A stretch of 14,213 bases of DNA from contig CAMFKK010000020.1 of assembly GCA_945957225.1 (NCBI GenBank), forward strand, positions 1-14,213. The letters run 5' to 3'. Below, in pieces: positions 1 to 7,551 of this stretch. A program made the position numbers and the translations under genes. The stretch is from an uncultured Sphingobacteriia bacterium (GTDB lineage: Bacteria; Bacteroidota; Bacteroidia; Chitinophagales; Chitinophagaceae). The notes beneath the pieces are model-generated. The model was not told where the DNA came from and did not search any database. It saw only the letters and a program-made list of their open reading frames with translations. Positions within the stretch are counted from its first letter, which is position 1; every line of letters starts with the position of its first letter.

Positions 1-662
1 GGTATGAAGTCAAAAAGAAAGCTTATTCCCTTACACTTGCTGCTTCTATGGCGCAGTTTATCATTGGCCCTTTGGTTTTGTTAACCTTACCCACCAAAGG
101 CTTTGATGCAAGGTTAATTTTAGTTATACTCCCAGGGGCTGTTATAGCCTTGCCAGCTATGTGGATGATTTGGAAAGCAGTGACAGGTAAAGAGGAGGAT
201 TTGGATAAGCATTTTGGAAAAGTGGTAATTGCCTTGTCCATAACAGTAGTTTTTATGGGCTCTGGTAGGCATATTTATAGAGCCAATGCGCTTGCTCCCC
301 ACCAACGTTTGGTAGAAGTTCAAACAAGAGAATTTCAACGATTGTCAAAAGAAGCTAGAGAGAATCCCCAAGAAGAGAAAATGGAATTAAAAATTGATAG
401 TAGCCTTGGTGCAATTGCTAAAGGGGCGGCTATTTTTAAAACCAATTGTGCCATTTGCCATAAGGAATCTGGAAAATTAGTTGGACCTGATATCCAGGAA
501 ATGGTTAGTATTTATGAGAAAAACAGGTCTGGATTGATTAGCTGGATAAAACAGCCTGGAAAAAAACGGCCAGATTATCCTCAAATGCCTGCTCTTACCC
601 AATTAACAGATGCTGATAGAGAAGAATTGGCCAATTTTATTTTATCATTTAAAAAAATGTAA
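1..662 (+). CDS. Membrane-anchored c-type cytochrome, 5'-truncated
   Basis: The reading frame is open from the first full codon at position 3, so the gene starts upstream of the window; the ATG at 48 is probably internal. About three hydrophobic segments (roughly 30-100, 117-180 and 222-275) are followed by a charged linker and a C-terminal class I cytochrome c domain. The haem-binding CAICH motif is encoded at 447-461, and the likely axial methionine (in YPQMPAL) at 585-587. The layout, membrane helices followed by one covalent haem, suggests electron transfer at the inner membrane with the haem domain in the periplasm. It recalls proteins that fuse a membrane unit to a C-terminal cytochrome c, such as PuuD-type urate oxidases, but the N-terminus is missing and I cannot name the partner or substrate. 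The haem domain is certain; the specific role is not. Confidence 0.85.
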   Translation, partial: YEVKKKAYSLTLAASMAQFIIGPLVLLTLPTKGFDARLILVILPGAVIALPAMWMIWKAVTGKEEDLDKHFGKVVIALSITVVFMGSGRHIYRANALAPHQRLVEVQTREFQRLSKEARENPQEEKMELKIDSSLGAIAKGAAIFKTNCAICHKESGKLVGPDIQEMVSIYEKNRSGLISWIKQPGKKRPDYPQMPALTQLTDADREELANFILSFKKM

Positions 663-663
663 T

Positions 664-831
664 ATGAATACTGCGTTCTTTGTTATAGCTACTATCAGCT
701 TGTTCTTTGTGGTCATTGTTCAGCTGATTAAAATGAATATTACTGTGCTTAAATTGAATAAAGATGCGTCTTTGAGTCACAATGAGACCAAAGAAAAGCA
801 TGCATGGGAATTTATAAAAGGGCTTTATTAA
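664..831 (+). CDS. Small single-helix membrane protein (55 aa)
   Basis: The gene starts at the ATG one base after the cytochrome stop codon (TAA at 660-662), so translational coupling is likely. An upstream ATG at 610 in the same frame lies inside the cytochrome gene and is rejected as the start. Residues about 3-24 (FFVIATISLFFVVIVQLIK) form one membrane helix. The remainder is a short, charged, probably soluble tail ending in WEFIKGLY. No family is recognised. Position and size suggest a small accessory subunit of the upstream cytochrome complex, but this is inference from context. A strong terminator follows directly, so these two genes form the end of one transcription unit. Confidence 0.6.
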   Translation: MNTAFFVIATISLFFVVIVQLIKMNITVLKLNKDASLSHNETKEKHAWEFIKGLY

Positions 832-848
832 GCTTTTCAAATAGTTGC

Positions 849-902
849 GTATGCAGATTTCTATATTGCATACAAGGCCGGTGTTTCTACACTGGCCTTT
901 TT
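849..902 (+). terminator. Two abutting hairpins; second is a rho-independent terminator
   Basis: The first stem is GTATGCA at 849-855 with TGCATAC at 867-873. The second stem begins on the next base: AAGGCCGGTGT at 874-884 pairs with ACACTGGCCTT at 889-899 (one G-T pair, TTCT loop) and runs into T898-T902. It closes the cytochrome and small-protein unit. Confidence 0.85.
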
Positions 903-934
903 ATTGGGTAAATGATCTAAAAAAGTTCCTAAAG

Positions 935-962
935 TTGTATATACCAAAATGGTATGCTTTTG
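935..962 (+). promoter_or_regulatory. Predicted promoter overlapping a palindromic operator
   Basis: A TTG at 935-937 and TGCTTTTG at 955-962 (7 of 8 matches to the Bacteroidota -7 box TAnnTTTG) are separated by 17 bp. The spacer holds a perfect inverted repeat, ATACCA-AAA-TGGTAT, at 941-955. Transcription would start near 969, just before the ATG at 976. A repressor on the palindrome would block this promoter, and the encoded ribbon-helix-helix protein is the obvious candidate for autoregulation. The link is inference. Confidence 0.5.
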
Positions 963-975
963 TAAAAATTTTTGA

Positions 976-1218
976 ATGAAAATCCTATCCTTAAAACTAG
1001 ACGACGAAACCTTTGAAGCTGCAGCAGCTATTACAGCTGAGTTAAAGCTTGCTAGGAATAGCTATATCAAGGAAGCGGTGGATCTTTATAACAAATTCAA
1101 AAAAAGAAAATTACGTGAAATTTTAGTAGACCAAATTAGTTCAATTGAGAACAAACGATTGATTCAAAAATTGGGCAAACTCAATCAGGAACAGATTAGG
1201 AAACTCAAACAATATTAA
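976..1218 (+). CDS. Ribbon-helix-helix (CopG/Arc-like) DNA-binding protein, orphan
   Basis: This 80-residue protein opens with a beta-strand pattern of alternating residues (KILSLKLDDETF, 2-13). Two helices follow (about 14-25 and 28-45), separated by a short turn with RNSYIKEAV, the arrangement of ribbon-helix-helix dimers in which the strand enters the DNA major groove. The tail (45-80) is strongly basic and helical and may form a coiled coil or bind a partner. Many such proteins are antitoxins, but no toxin gene lies next to it: upstream is a terminator and downstream 141 bp without a convincing ORF. It may therefore be a stand-alone regulator or a remnant of a toxin-antitoxin pair. The fold assignment is moderately sure; the target is unknown apart from the palindrome in its own promoter. 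Confidence 0.65.
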   Translation: MKILSLKLDDETFEAAAAITAELKLARNSYIKEAVDLYNKFKKRKLREILVDQISSIENKRLIQKLGKLNQEQIRKLKQY

Positions 1219-1222
1219 GCAA

Positions 1223-1265
1223 TTGTTTTAGATTTAATCTGAGTTCTGGTCAAAAGATAAAACAA
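1223..1265. repeat. Inverted repeat TTGTTTTA / TAAAACAA downstream of the RHH gene
   Basis: TTGTTTTA at 1223-1230 pairs with TAAAACAA at 1258-1265 across a 27-base loop. There is no T-run after it, so it is a weak terminator candidate at best. The rest of the 1219-1359 gap is AT-rich, with ATTAAT repeats near 1277-1303 and no clear promoter box. Confidence 0.3.
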
Positions 1266-1359
1266 GCCTGCCGATGTATTAATATTTCCAACGCATTAAT
1301 AAAAATCATTAAATTTATAGAGTTTAAATTGCAATCCATTTTAGACCAAAATTTATCTT

Positions 1360-2598
1360 ATGCAGCAATTGGCTGACTGGTATTTTGCCCTATTTTTTTT
1401 TGTAACGCTTCTAGGCTTTCTGGTCTCGGGGATTTTGTTTTTTGTGAACAAAACGGATACTTTTTCTTCCAGATTATTGGCTGGTTTTTTGGTGTGTATT
1501 TGCATCTTGGTCTTAAACAATGAATTAATGGCTACTAGGTTCTTTTTGAACTTTCCCCATTTATGGAGATCCGTGGTTTTTGCCAGTTTTTGTTTTCAGG
1601 CTTTTGGATATCTCTATGTACGTTCAGTATTAGAGCAAGCCTATACTTTTAAGAAATGGGACTTTTTATTTTTCATGCCAGCCTTGCTATATCCTTTTAC
1701 CTTATTGCCTTTTTATGTATTACCTACTTCTGAAAAATTATTGATTATCCAAAAAATCATAGTTGATAATTCTTTGATTGCAAAAGAGCCGGAAAGTATT
1801 TTACCCACTGGATTAGGTACTTTGGCAAGATCTATTTTTGGAATTACGCTTTGTGCTTTTCAGTTTAGCATGTTGTTTAAATGGAAAAAGAAATTAAAAC
1901 TGGCTCCCAATAGTAAAAATCAGAATAGGGACACTTATAAATGGTTATTCTATTTTAGTTCAATGTCCATGTCTCTCTATGTATTGGCATTGGGTCTGAT
2001 TATTTTTCAATTAACCATCTTCGTTAGTATTTGGCAAACGGTCATTTTTGCCATCACACTTACTATTTTATTTATTGTGGGATACCTTTTATGCAAACCC
2101 AATATCTTATATGGAATGACGGGTTGGTTGCAACAACCCATATTGATGGAACAAGATGCTAATGACAAAATGGCAAATAGCTTCCAGAAATCCAATGATG
2201 ATCATCCCAGAAACAGTCTTACCCTTGAACAAGGAAAGGCTTATAAGTCCTTATTAGAAAATCACTTTTTGAACAACAAACCCTATATTAAAGCTGGGTA
2301 TACCATGGGGGATTTATCAAGAGAATTGTCCATTCCATCGCACCAGATCTCTGCTTTTATTAACCAGGAGTACGGTAAGAATTTCAACGAACTGATTAAT
2401 AATTATCGAGTGGCTTATCTTGAAGAATTGGTGAACAATAGTCCAGAATACCTGAATTATACCTTAGAAGCCCTTGGTCAACTGGCAGGTTTTAAATCAA
2501 GAGCCTCTTTTTATTCCGCTGTAAAAAAGAAATCTGGACTCACTCCAGCGGCACTTTTTAGTTCAAAAACCCCAGATTCAGCTACTGTTCTGTCCTGA
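1360..2598 (+). CDS. AraC-family regulator with N-terminal seven-helix membrane domain
   Basis: The 412-residue protein has two parts. The first 250 or so residues contain seven hydrophobic segments (about 7-29, 36-54, 66-88, 97-118, 150-168, 192-215 and 218-245), so it sits in the inner membrane. After a polar linker (about 250-295), residues 300-405 form an AraC-type DNA-binding domain with two helix-turn-helix units: the first around MGDLSRELSIPSHQISAFIN, the second around TLEALGQLAGFKSRASFYSA, ending in the typical SGLTPAALF. Such 7TM-AraC proteins are common in Bacteroidota and are thought to sense an extracellular or membrane signal. The arylsulfatase gene begins 91 bp downstream on the same strand, which makes it the likeliest target; this is inferred from position only. 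The start codon is the first ATG after a long AT-rich leader. Confidence 0.85.
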   Translation: MQQLADWYFALFFFVTLLGFLVSGILFFVNKTDTFSSRLLAGFLVCICILVLNNELMATRFFLNFPHLWRSVVFASFCFQAFGYLYVRSVLEQAYTFKKWDFLFFMPALLYPFTLLPFYVLPTSEKLLIIQKIIVDNSLIAKEPESILPTGLGTLARSIFGITLCAFQFSMLFKWKKKLKLAPNSKNQNRDTYKWLFYFSSMSMSLYVLALGLIIFQLTIFVSIWQTVIFAITLTILFIVGYLLCKPNILYGMTGWLQQPILMEQDANDKMANSFQKSNDDHPRNSLTLEQGKAYKSLLENHFLNNKPYIKAGYTMGDLSRELSIPSHQISAFINQEYGKNFNELINNYRVAYLEELVNNSPEYLNYTLEALGQLAGFKSRASFYSAVKKKSGLTPAALFSSKTPDSATVLS

Positions 2599-2689
2599 TT
2601 TTCAAAATTGCTACATTCCTAACCTTGGGTTGCTTTTAATCTAGGAGCTATTCCAATAATTTTAGGACTTATCTCAAACTAAATTTGAT

Positions 2690-5092
2690 ATGAAACTAAC
2701 TGCAATTAAGTCCTTGCTAGTTGCTGCATCTGCCCTTGTATCCTTGGGCGTTGATGCACAGCAAGCCACCCCCAAATTTAATGGGGTAGTCAAGTTGGAT
2801 GTAAGGGATTCCAAACCCGATTGGGCACCCTATATCCGGAAAAAAGCCCCAGCTGGTTCCCCCAACATTTTATTCATTTTGTATGATGATACCGGTCTAG
2901 GTGCTTGGTCTCCCTACGGTGGAAGAATCAATATGCCAACTATGGACAAACTGGCAGCCGATGGATTAACCTATACCCAATGGCATACAGTAGCTCTTTG
3001 TTCTCCAACCCGTTCTTGTATCAATACCGGACGTAACCATAACCTCAATGGTATGGGAGCTATTACAGAGGGAGCCAATGGTTTCCCTGGTTATTCTTGC
3101 CAATTACCTGCTGAAGCAGCTACCATGGCACAGATTTTAAATGACAATGGATGGAGCACATTTTGGATAGGGAAAGACCATAATGTGCCTGAAACGGATT
3201 TGTCTGCAGGTGCCAACAAAAGTCAATGGCCTTTGCAACAGGGTTATGACCGTTTCTATGGATTTATTGGTGGTGAAACCAATCAGTTCTATCCAGACTT
3301 AACAGAAGACAACCACGCTATTGAACAACCTTATGGTCCTGAAAAAGGGTACCATTTGTCCAAAGACCTTGCTGACCAAGCTATTAAAATGATTGCTGAC
3401 CAAAATTCAGCCAATCCTTCTAAACCTTGGTTTATGTGGTATTGCCCTGGGGCCAACCACGCGCCACACCAAGCCCCTAAGGATTATATAGCTAAATACA
3501 AGGGTAAGTTTGATGATGGTTATGACGCTTATAGAAAATGGGTATTGCCCAGGATGATTGCCAAAGGCATTTTGCCCAAAGACACCAAATTGACTGATTT
3601 CAACCCCATGCCTGAAGATCAAGCAGCACCTGGTGACTATGTAAGACCTTGGGATAAATTGTCGGCTGATGAAAAGAAATTATTCTCTAGGTTATGTGAA
3701 GTATATGCTGCTTTCTCAGAATACACAGATGTTCAAATTGGTAGAATCATTGACCACCTTAAAGCTACTGGTCAGTATGACAATACAGTTATTATGTATG
3801 CAGCAGATAATGGTGCCTCTGGTGAAGGTAGCCCTAGTGGTTCTGTCAATGAAAACAAATTCTTTAACGGTTATCCCGATGAATTATCAGAGAACATGAA
3901 ACTGATCAATGAATTGGGTGGACCAAATACCTACGAGCACTATCCAACTGGTTGGGCTGCTGCATTTTCTACGCCATTTAAAATGTTCAAGCGTTATTCT
4001 AACTACTCTGGTGGAACGGCTGATCCTTTGGTGATTACCTGGCCCAAGGGCATTAAAGCTAGAGGAGAAGTAAGAAACCAATACCACCATGCAGTGGATA
4101 TTGTTCCAACCATTTTAGAAATTGTTGGAGTGGAAATGCCCAAAGTGTACAAAGGTATTGCCCAATATCCCTTGTCTGGTGTTTCCATGAAATATAGTTT
4201 TGACGCCAAACCCGATGCACCTACCCAAAAGCATGTACAATATTATACCATGTTGGGTACCCGCGCCATTTGGCAGGACGGTTGGAAAGCCGTTGCTGTT
4301 CACGCGCCTTTATCAAGCAAGGGTCATTTTGAACAGGACAAATGGGAACTCTATCATACCGATGTTGATAGGGCTGAAGCCAATGACTTGGCAAAACAAT
4401 ATCCTGAGAAACTGGAAGCTTTAAAGAAATTGTATTTTGTTGAAGCTGAAAAAAACAATGCATTGCCCTTAGATGATAGAACTGCTATTGAAATCTTGGG
4501 TGTTGAACGTCCTAAAGAAGAAGAGGAAAGGGATAGCTATACCTATTACCCACATACCAGCTCTGTTCCGGAAGCTGTTGCTGTAAATGTGCGTGGTAAA
4601 TCTTATAAGATCATCTCCAATGTAGAAATCAAAGACGCCAATGCATCCGGTGTAATCTTTGCACACGGTTCTAGATTTGGTGGTCATAGCTTATTCATCA
4701 AAGATCATAAGCTCTATTATATCTATAATTTCTTGGGTATTACCGAACAGAAACTAGTGTCTACTACACCAATAACAACTGGTAAATACACATTTGGAAT
4801 GGAGTTTACCAAAGAGAAAGCTGGTGAGCACAATGAGTCTATAGGTTCTGCAAAATTATATGTCAATGACAAGCAAGTAGCTACTGGTGCCATGAGAGCA
4901 CAGGTTGGTAAATTCACTTTGTCTGGAGACGGTCTTTGTGTGGGTTATGATAGTGGAGACCCAGTAAGTAAACTATACAAATCACCAGGTGAGTTCAAAG
5001 GTGGAACCATTTCTTTTGTAACCGTAAGTACTGGAAAAGAGCAATACAGCGATTTGCAAAAAGACGCTCAAAGAGCATTTAGAAAAGAATAA
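2690..5092 (+). CDS. Exported type I arylsulfatase with C-terminal beta-sandwich-like module
   Basis: This 800-residue enzyme should hydrolyse sulfate esters in the periplasm. A signal peptide spans residues 1-23 (cleavage VDA-QQ, no lipobox cysteine). The sulfatase signature CSPTRSCINTGR begins at C104, which must be converted to formylglycine; R108 belongs to the same motif. By comparison with Pseudomonas arylsulfatase, other active-site residues appear present: D66-D67 and D373-N374 for calcium, K162 and H164 (GKDH), H257 (GANHAPH) and K431 or K434 before the SGG loop. Residues about 600-800 form a separate region rich in beta-type sequence, as in the long bacterial arylsulfatases of about 780 residues. 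The substrate cannot be read from the sequence. No sulfatase-maturing enzyme lies in the window. The upstream membrane AraC regulator and the following terminator suggest a single-gene unit under local control. Confidence 0.93.
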   Translation: MKLTAIKSLLVAASALVSLGVDAQQATPKFNGVVKLDVRDSKPDWAPYIRKKAPAGSPNILFILYDDTGLGAWSPYGGRINMPTMDKLAADGLTYTQWHTVALCSPTRSCINTGRNHNLNGMGAITEGANGFPGYSCQLPAEAATMAQILNDNGWSTFWIGKDHNVPETDLSAGANKSQWPLQQGYDRFYGFIGGETNQFYPDLTEDNHAIEQPYGPEKGYHLSKDLADQAIKMIADQNSANPSKPWFMWYCPGANHAPHQAPKDYIAKYKGKFDDGYDAYRKWVLPRMIAKGILPKDTKLTDFNPMPEDQAAPGDYVRPWDKLSADEKKLFSRLCEVYAAFSEYTDVQIGRIIDHLKATGQYDNTVIMYAADNGASGEGSPSGSVNENKFFNGYPDELSENMKLINELGGPNTYEHYPTGWAAAFSTPFKMFKRYSNYSGGTADPLVITWPKGIKARGEVRNQYHHAVDIVPTILEIVGVEMPKVYKGIAQYPLSGVSMKYSFDAKPDAPTQKHVQYYTMLGTRAIWQDGWKAVAVHAPLSSKGHFEQDKWELYHTDVDRAEANDLAKQYPEKLEALKKLYFVEAEKNNALPLDDRTAIEILGVERPKEEEERDSYTYYPHTSSVPEAVAVNVRGKSYKIISNVEIKDANASGVIFAHGSRFGGHSLFIKDHKLYYIYNFLGITEQKLVSTTPITTGKYTFGMEFTKEKAGEHNESIGSAKLYVNDKQVATGAMRAQVGKFTLSGDGLCVGYDSGDPVSKLYKSPGEFKGGTISFVTVSTGKEQYSDLQKDAQRAFRKE

Positions 5093-5107
5093 TTTTAATC
5101 ATCGTAG

Positions 5108-5140
5108 GCAGCCTCAATCTAACAGTTGGGGCTGCTTTTT
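5108..5140 (+). terminator. Rho-independent terminator after the sulfatase gene
   Basis: GCAGCCTCAA at 5108-5117 pairs with TTGGGGCTGC at 5126-5135 (one G-T pair, 8-base loop), followed directly by five T at 5136-5140. It separates the sulfatase from the small secreted protein gene. Confidence 0.85.
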
Positions 5141-5164
5141 ATTTACCACTTATTAAAAATTTGT

Positions 5165-5647
5165 ATGAAAAAATTATTAGTAGTAGCTGCCCTGATGATT
5201 GCAGGAACAGGCTTTGCGCAAACAGGCGTGAAAGAAGATATTGCCGTGATTCAAAGTTTATATGGTAAGTCAAAACAAGAATTGGTACAAGCTTATATGA
5301 AATTGCAAGAGCCACAGGCCGCTGCTTTTGGAGCCATTTACGAAGAATATGAAGTTAAGCGTAAGGAATTGGGCAAGCAACGCATGATGTTAATTGCAGA
5401 TTATGCTGACAATTTTGCTACACTTACCGATGAAAAAGCGGACCAATTGGCCAAAGACGTTTTGAAAAATAATATGGCATTTGAAAAGCTGTATAGCAAA
5501 TATTATGGCAAAGTAAAATCTGCCATTGGAGCAATTAATGCGGCTAAATTTATTCAATTAGAATCAGCCTTGCATACTGCCATTAGAGAAAAGACACAGG
5601 AAGCACTTCCGTTGATTGGTGAAATTGAGCGTTCAAAAAAACAATAA
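5165..5647 (+). CDS. Small secreted helical protein of unknown function
   Basis: The start is set at the ATG at 5165, which gives a clean signal peptide (MKKLLVVAALMIAGTGFAQ, cleavage near residue 19). The in-frame ATG at 5126 lies in the terminator stem of the previous gene and would add a 13-residue extension without purpose. The mature part of about 140 residues is almost wholly helical and charged, with heptad-like stretches (EEYEVKRKELGKQRMML and later YSKYYGKVKSAIGAINAAKF). It resembles in style the LTXXQ/Spy-like or similar periplasmic helical proteins of Bacteroidota, but I see no diagnostic motif. It follows the sulfatase by 72 bp, though a terminator lies between them, so a functional link is uncertain. 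No function is assigned. Confidence 0.7.
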   Translation: MKKLLVVAALMIAGTGFAQTGVKEDIAVIQSLYGKSKQELVQAYMKLQEPQAAAFGAIYEEYEVKRKELGKQRMMLIADYADNFATLTDEKADQLAKDVLKNNMAFEKLYSKYYGKVKSAIGAINAAKFIQLESALHTAIREKTQEALPLIGEIERSKKQ

Positions 5648-5659
5648 TCCCCCCTAACT

Positions 5660-5690
5660 AAAAGGCTCCGATTGCTCGGAGCCTTTTTTA
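5660..5690. terminator. Bidirectional terminator between convergent genes
   Basis: The perfect 11-bp stem AAAGGCTCCGA (5661-5671) and TCGGAGCCTTT (5676-5686) encloses the tetraloop TTGC. T5684-T5689 follow on the plus strand, and four A at 5660-5663 give a short T-run on the minus strand. It can end both the secreted-protein gene and the convergent argS. Confidence 0.9.
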
Positions 5691-5710
5691 TTTTGTACAT
5701 GTAAGGTTCA

Positions 5711-7495
5711 TTACATTCTTTCTGGAACCTGAATACCCAATAATGACATGCCTGTTTTTAGGATTTGTGCAGTTAATGCAGCCAATTGCAAACGCAGGAT
5801 TTTCTTTTCTTCCGTTTCTGCATTGCCAATAGACAATTGGTTATAGAAAGTATTAAATGTCTTGGCTAGTTCAAATACATAGATAGCAATCTTGGAAGGA
5901 TCATGTTCCGTAGCGGCTTCTTCCAATATAGAGGGGAAGATCTCTTGTTGTTTGGTCAGCGCCATTTCTAGAGGATGAAGTTCTCCACCAAGACCAGCTG
6001 TTTGCCAAGAGACACTTTCTTGTTTGCGCAAAATACTTTTAATCCTTGCGTGGGTGTATTGAATAAATGGTCCAGTGAATCCATGAAAATCAATACTCTC
6101 TTCTGGATTGAAAATCATTTTCTTTTTTGGGTCCACCCTTAGCAAGAAAAACTTTAACGCGCCCAAACCAATGGTATCATAGAGCCCCACCAGTTCTTCT
6201 GTTGTAAAGTCTTTTACTTTTCCAAGCTCTTCTGTTTTCTGCTGCGCAATGCTGATCATGGCGTCTACCAAATCATCAGCATCAACCACGGTTCCTTCCC
6301 TACTTTTCATTTTTCCGGTTGGTAATTCCACCATCCCATAGCTTAAATGAAATATACCATCCGCTGCCGGGATCCCCAGTTTTTGACAAATCAGTTTCAA
6401 CACTTTGAAATGATAATTCTGTTCATCACCCACCACATAAATACTTTGGTCTGCATGAAACTCTTGGTTTTTGTGAACCGCTAAGCCAATGTCTTGGGTA
6501 ATATAAACAGATGTTCCGTCTTTGCGTTGCACCAGTTTTTCATCCAATCCATCGGCAGTTAAATCTATCCAAACAGAACTATCTTCTTTTTGATAAAAGA
6601 CTTTTTTCTCTAGACCAGCGGCTACCAAGTCCTTGCCCAATAAATAAGTATTGGATTCATAATAGGTCTTATCAAAATCACTGCCAATGCGTTTGTATGT
6701 GGCGTCAAATCCCTCATAAACCCAGCCATTCATATTGCGCCATAATTCCATCACTTCTGGCTTGCCTGCTTCCCAGTCCAATAACATGGCCTGTGTGGCT
6801 TTCATAATGGGGGCTTCTTTTTCTGCTAAAGCAGTTTCCATACCAGCCGCTACCAACGCTGCTATTTCTGCCTTATAGGCATCATTAAATTTGACATAAT
6901 AGTCACCCACAAAATGATCGCCCTTCATGCCCACAGTTTGAGGAGTGGCCCCATTGCCATATCGTTGCCAAGCAATCATACTCTTGCAAATATGAATCCC
7001 TCTATCGTTTACAATACAGGTTTTGGCTACACGGTATCCATTGGCTTTTAAAATTTCAGCAATACTCCAACCCAAAAAATTATTGCGTAAATGACCCAAG
7101 TGAAGGGGTTTATTGGTATTGGGAGAACTGTATTCCACCATCACGGTTTGGTTGCGTGGTGCATGCAAACCAAAACCTTCCTGACCTTGTACGCTTTGCA
7201 AAAAGCCCAACCAATAATCATTGGCAATACTCAAATTCAAAAAACCCTTGATCACATTAAATCCACTAAACAATTGCGGATGACCACTTACTAATGCAGT
7301 TCCTAATTCCTGCCCCAAGGCATCGGGTGATTTTTTTAATTGCTTGACAAACGCAAATAATACCACGGTATAATCCCCTTCAAATTCGGGTTTGGTGGCA
7401 TTCACCAATACTTGTTCTATACTAATTTCTACCCCATACAATTGCGTTATGGAAGCAAGGGTGGCTGCTTTAATTTGGGCTACTACACTATTCAT
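5711..7495 (-). CDS. argS: Arginyl-tRNA synthetase
   Basis: This class I aminoacyl-tRNA synthetase charges tRNA-Arg with arginine in the cytoplasm. At 594 residues it has normal length. The N-terminal additional domain (about 1-100) is followed by the HIGH-type motif HLGH at 132-135 within the Rossmann catalytic domain. The KMSKS-type loop reads KMKSREG at 395-401, an ArgS-like variant. The C-terminal DALR anticodon-binding domain begins near 475 (FIQYTHARI) and ends in GIQVPERM. An in-frame ATG at 7525 would add ten residues, but MNSVVAQIKAA is the family-like N-terminus, and the -7 box TAGCTTTG at 7521-7514 would start transcription downstream of 7525. The gene is converged on from the left across a shared terminator and diverges from the gtrA-family gene on the right. 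Confidence 0.96.
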   Translation of the reverse strand: MNSVVAQIKAATLASITQLYGVEISIEQVLVNATKPEFEGDYTVVLFAFVKQLKKSPDALGQELGTALVSGHPQLFSGFNVIKGFLNLSIANDYWLGFLQSVQGQEGFGLHAPRNQTVMVEYSSPNTNKPLHLGHLRNNFLGWSIAEILKANGYRVAKTCIVNDRGIHICKSMIAWQRYGNGATPQTVGMKGDHFVGDYYVKFNDAYKAEIAALVAAGMETALAEKEAPIMKATQAMLLDWEAGKPEVMELWRNMNGWVYEGFDATYKRIGSDFDKTYYESNTYLLGKDLVAAGLEKKVFYQKEDSSVWIDLTADGLDEKLVQRKDGTSVYITQDIGLAVHKNQEFHADQSIYVVGDEQNYHFKVLKLICQKLGIPAADGIFHLSYGMVELPTGKMKSREGTVVDADDLVDAMISIAQQKTEELGKVKDFTTEELVGLYDTIGLGALKFFLLRVDPKKKMIFNPEESIDFHGFTGPFIQYTHARIKSILRKQESVSWQTAGLGGELHPLEMALTKQQEIFPSILEEAATEHDPSKIAIYVFELAKTFNTFYNQLSIGNAETEEKKILRLQLAALTAQILKTGMSLLGIQVPERM

Positions 7496-7513
7496 CTTAA
7501 CATTTTCGGAGGA

Positions 7514-7521
7514 CAAAGCTA
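7514..7521 (-). promoter_or_regulatory. -7 box of the argS promoter (TAGCTTTG)
   Basis: Read on the minus strand this is an exact TAnnTTTG. It lies 18 bases upstream of the chosen argS ATG, implying a very short leader. No clear -33 TTG is seen at the usual distance. Confidence 0.5.
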
Positions 7522-7534
7522 ACAAATTAAGGCC

Positions 7535-7542
7535 TACCTTTG
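7535..7542 (+). promoter_or_regulatory. -7 box of the gtrA-family promoter (TACCTTTG)
   Basis: An exact TAnnTTTG on the plus strand, nine bases before the ATG at 7552, so the transcript would be almost leaderless. It lies back to back with the argS box, 13 bases apart. A -33 TTG is not evident. Confidence 0.5.
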
Positions 7543-7551
7543 CCGCGGTAA

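Noticed and set aside
976..1359. Toxin-antitoxin module
   Set aside because: Only the antitoxin-like protein is present; no ORF upstream or in the 141 bp downstream could encode a toxin.
2680..2687. Exact -7 box TAAATTTG just before the sulfatase ATG
   Set aside because: Transcription from it would begin after the start codon at 2690, and the signal peptide requires that start. No TTG lies at the right distance. Probably chance.
5126..5164. Upstream ATG that would extend the small secreted protein by 13 residues
   Set aside because: It lies in the terminator stem of the sulfatase gene and would place extra residues before a normal signal peptide.
6511..6807. Plus-strand open frame of 98 residues inside argS
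   Set aside because: Antisense shadow of the ArgS catalytic domain; the composition looks like reversed coding sequence.
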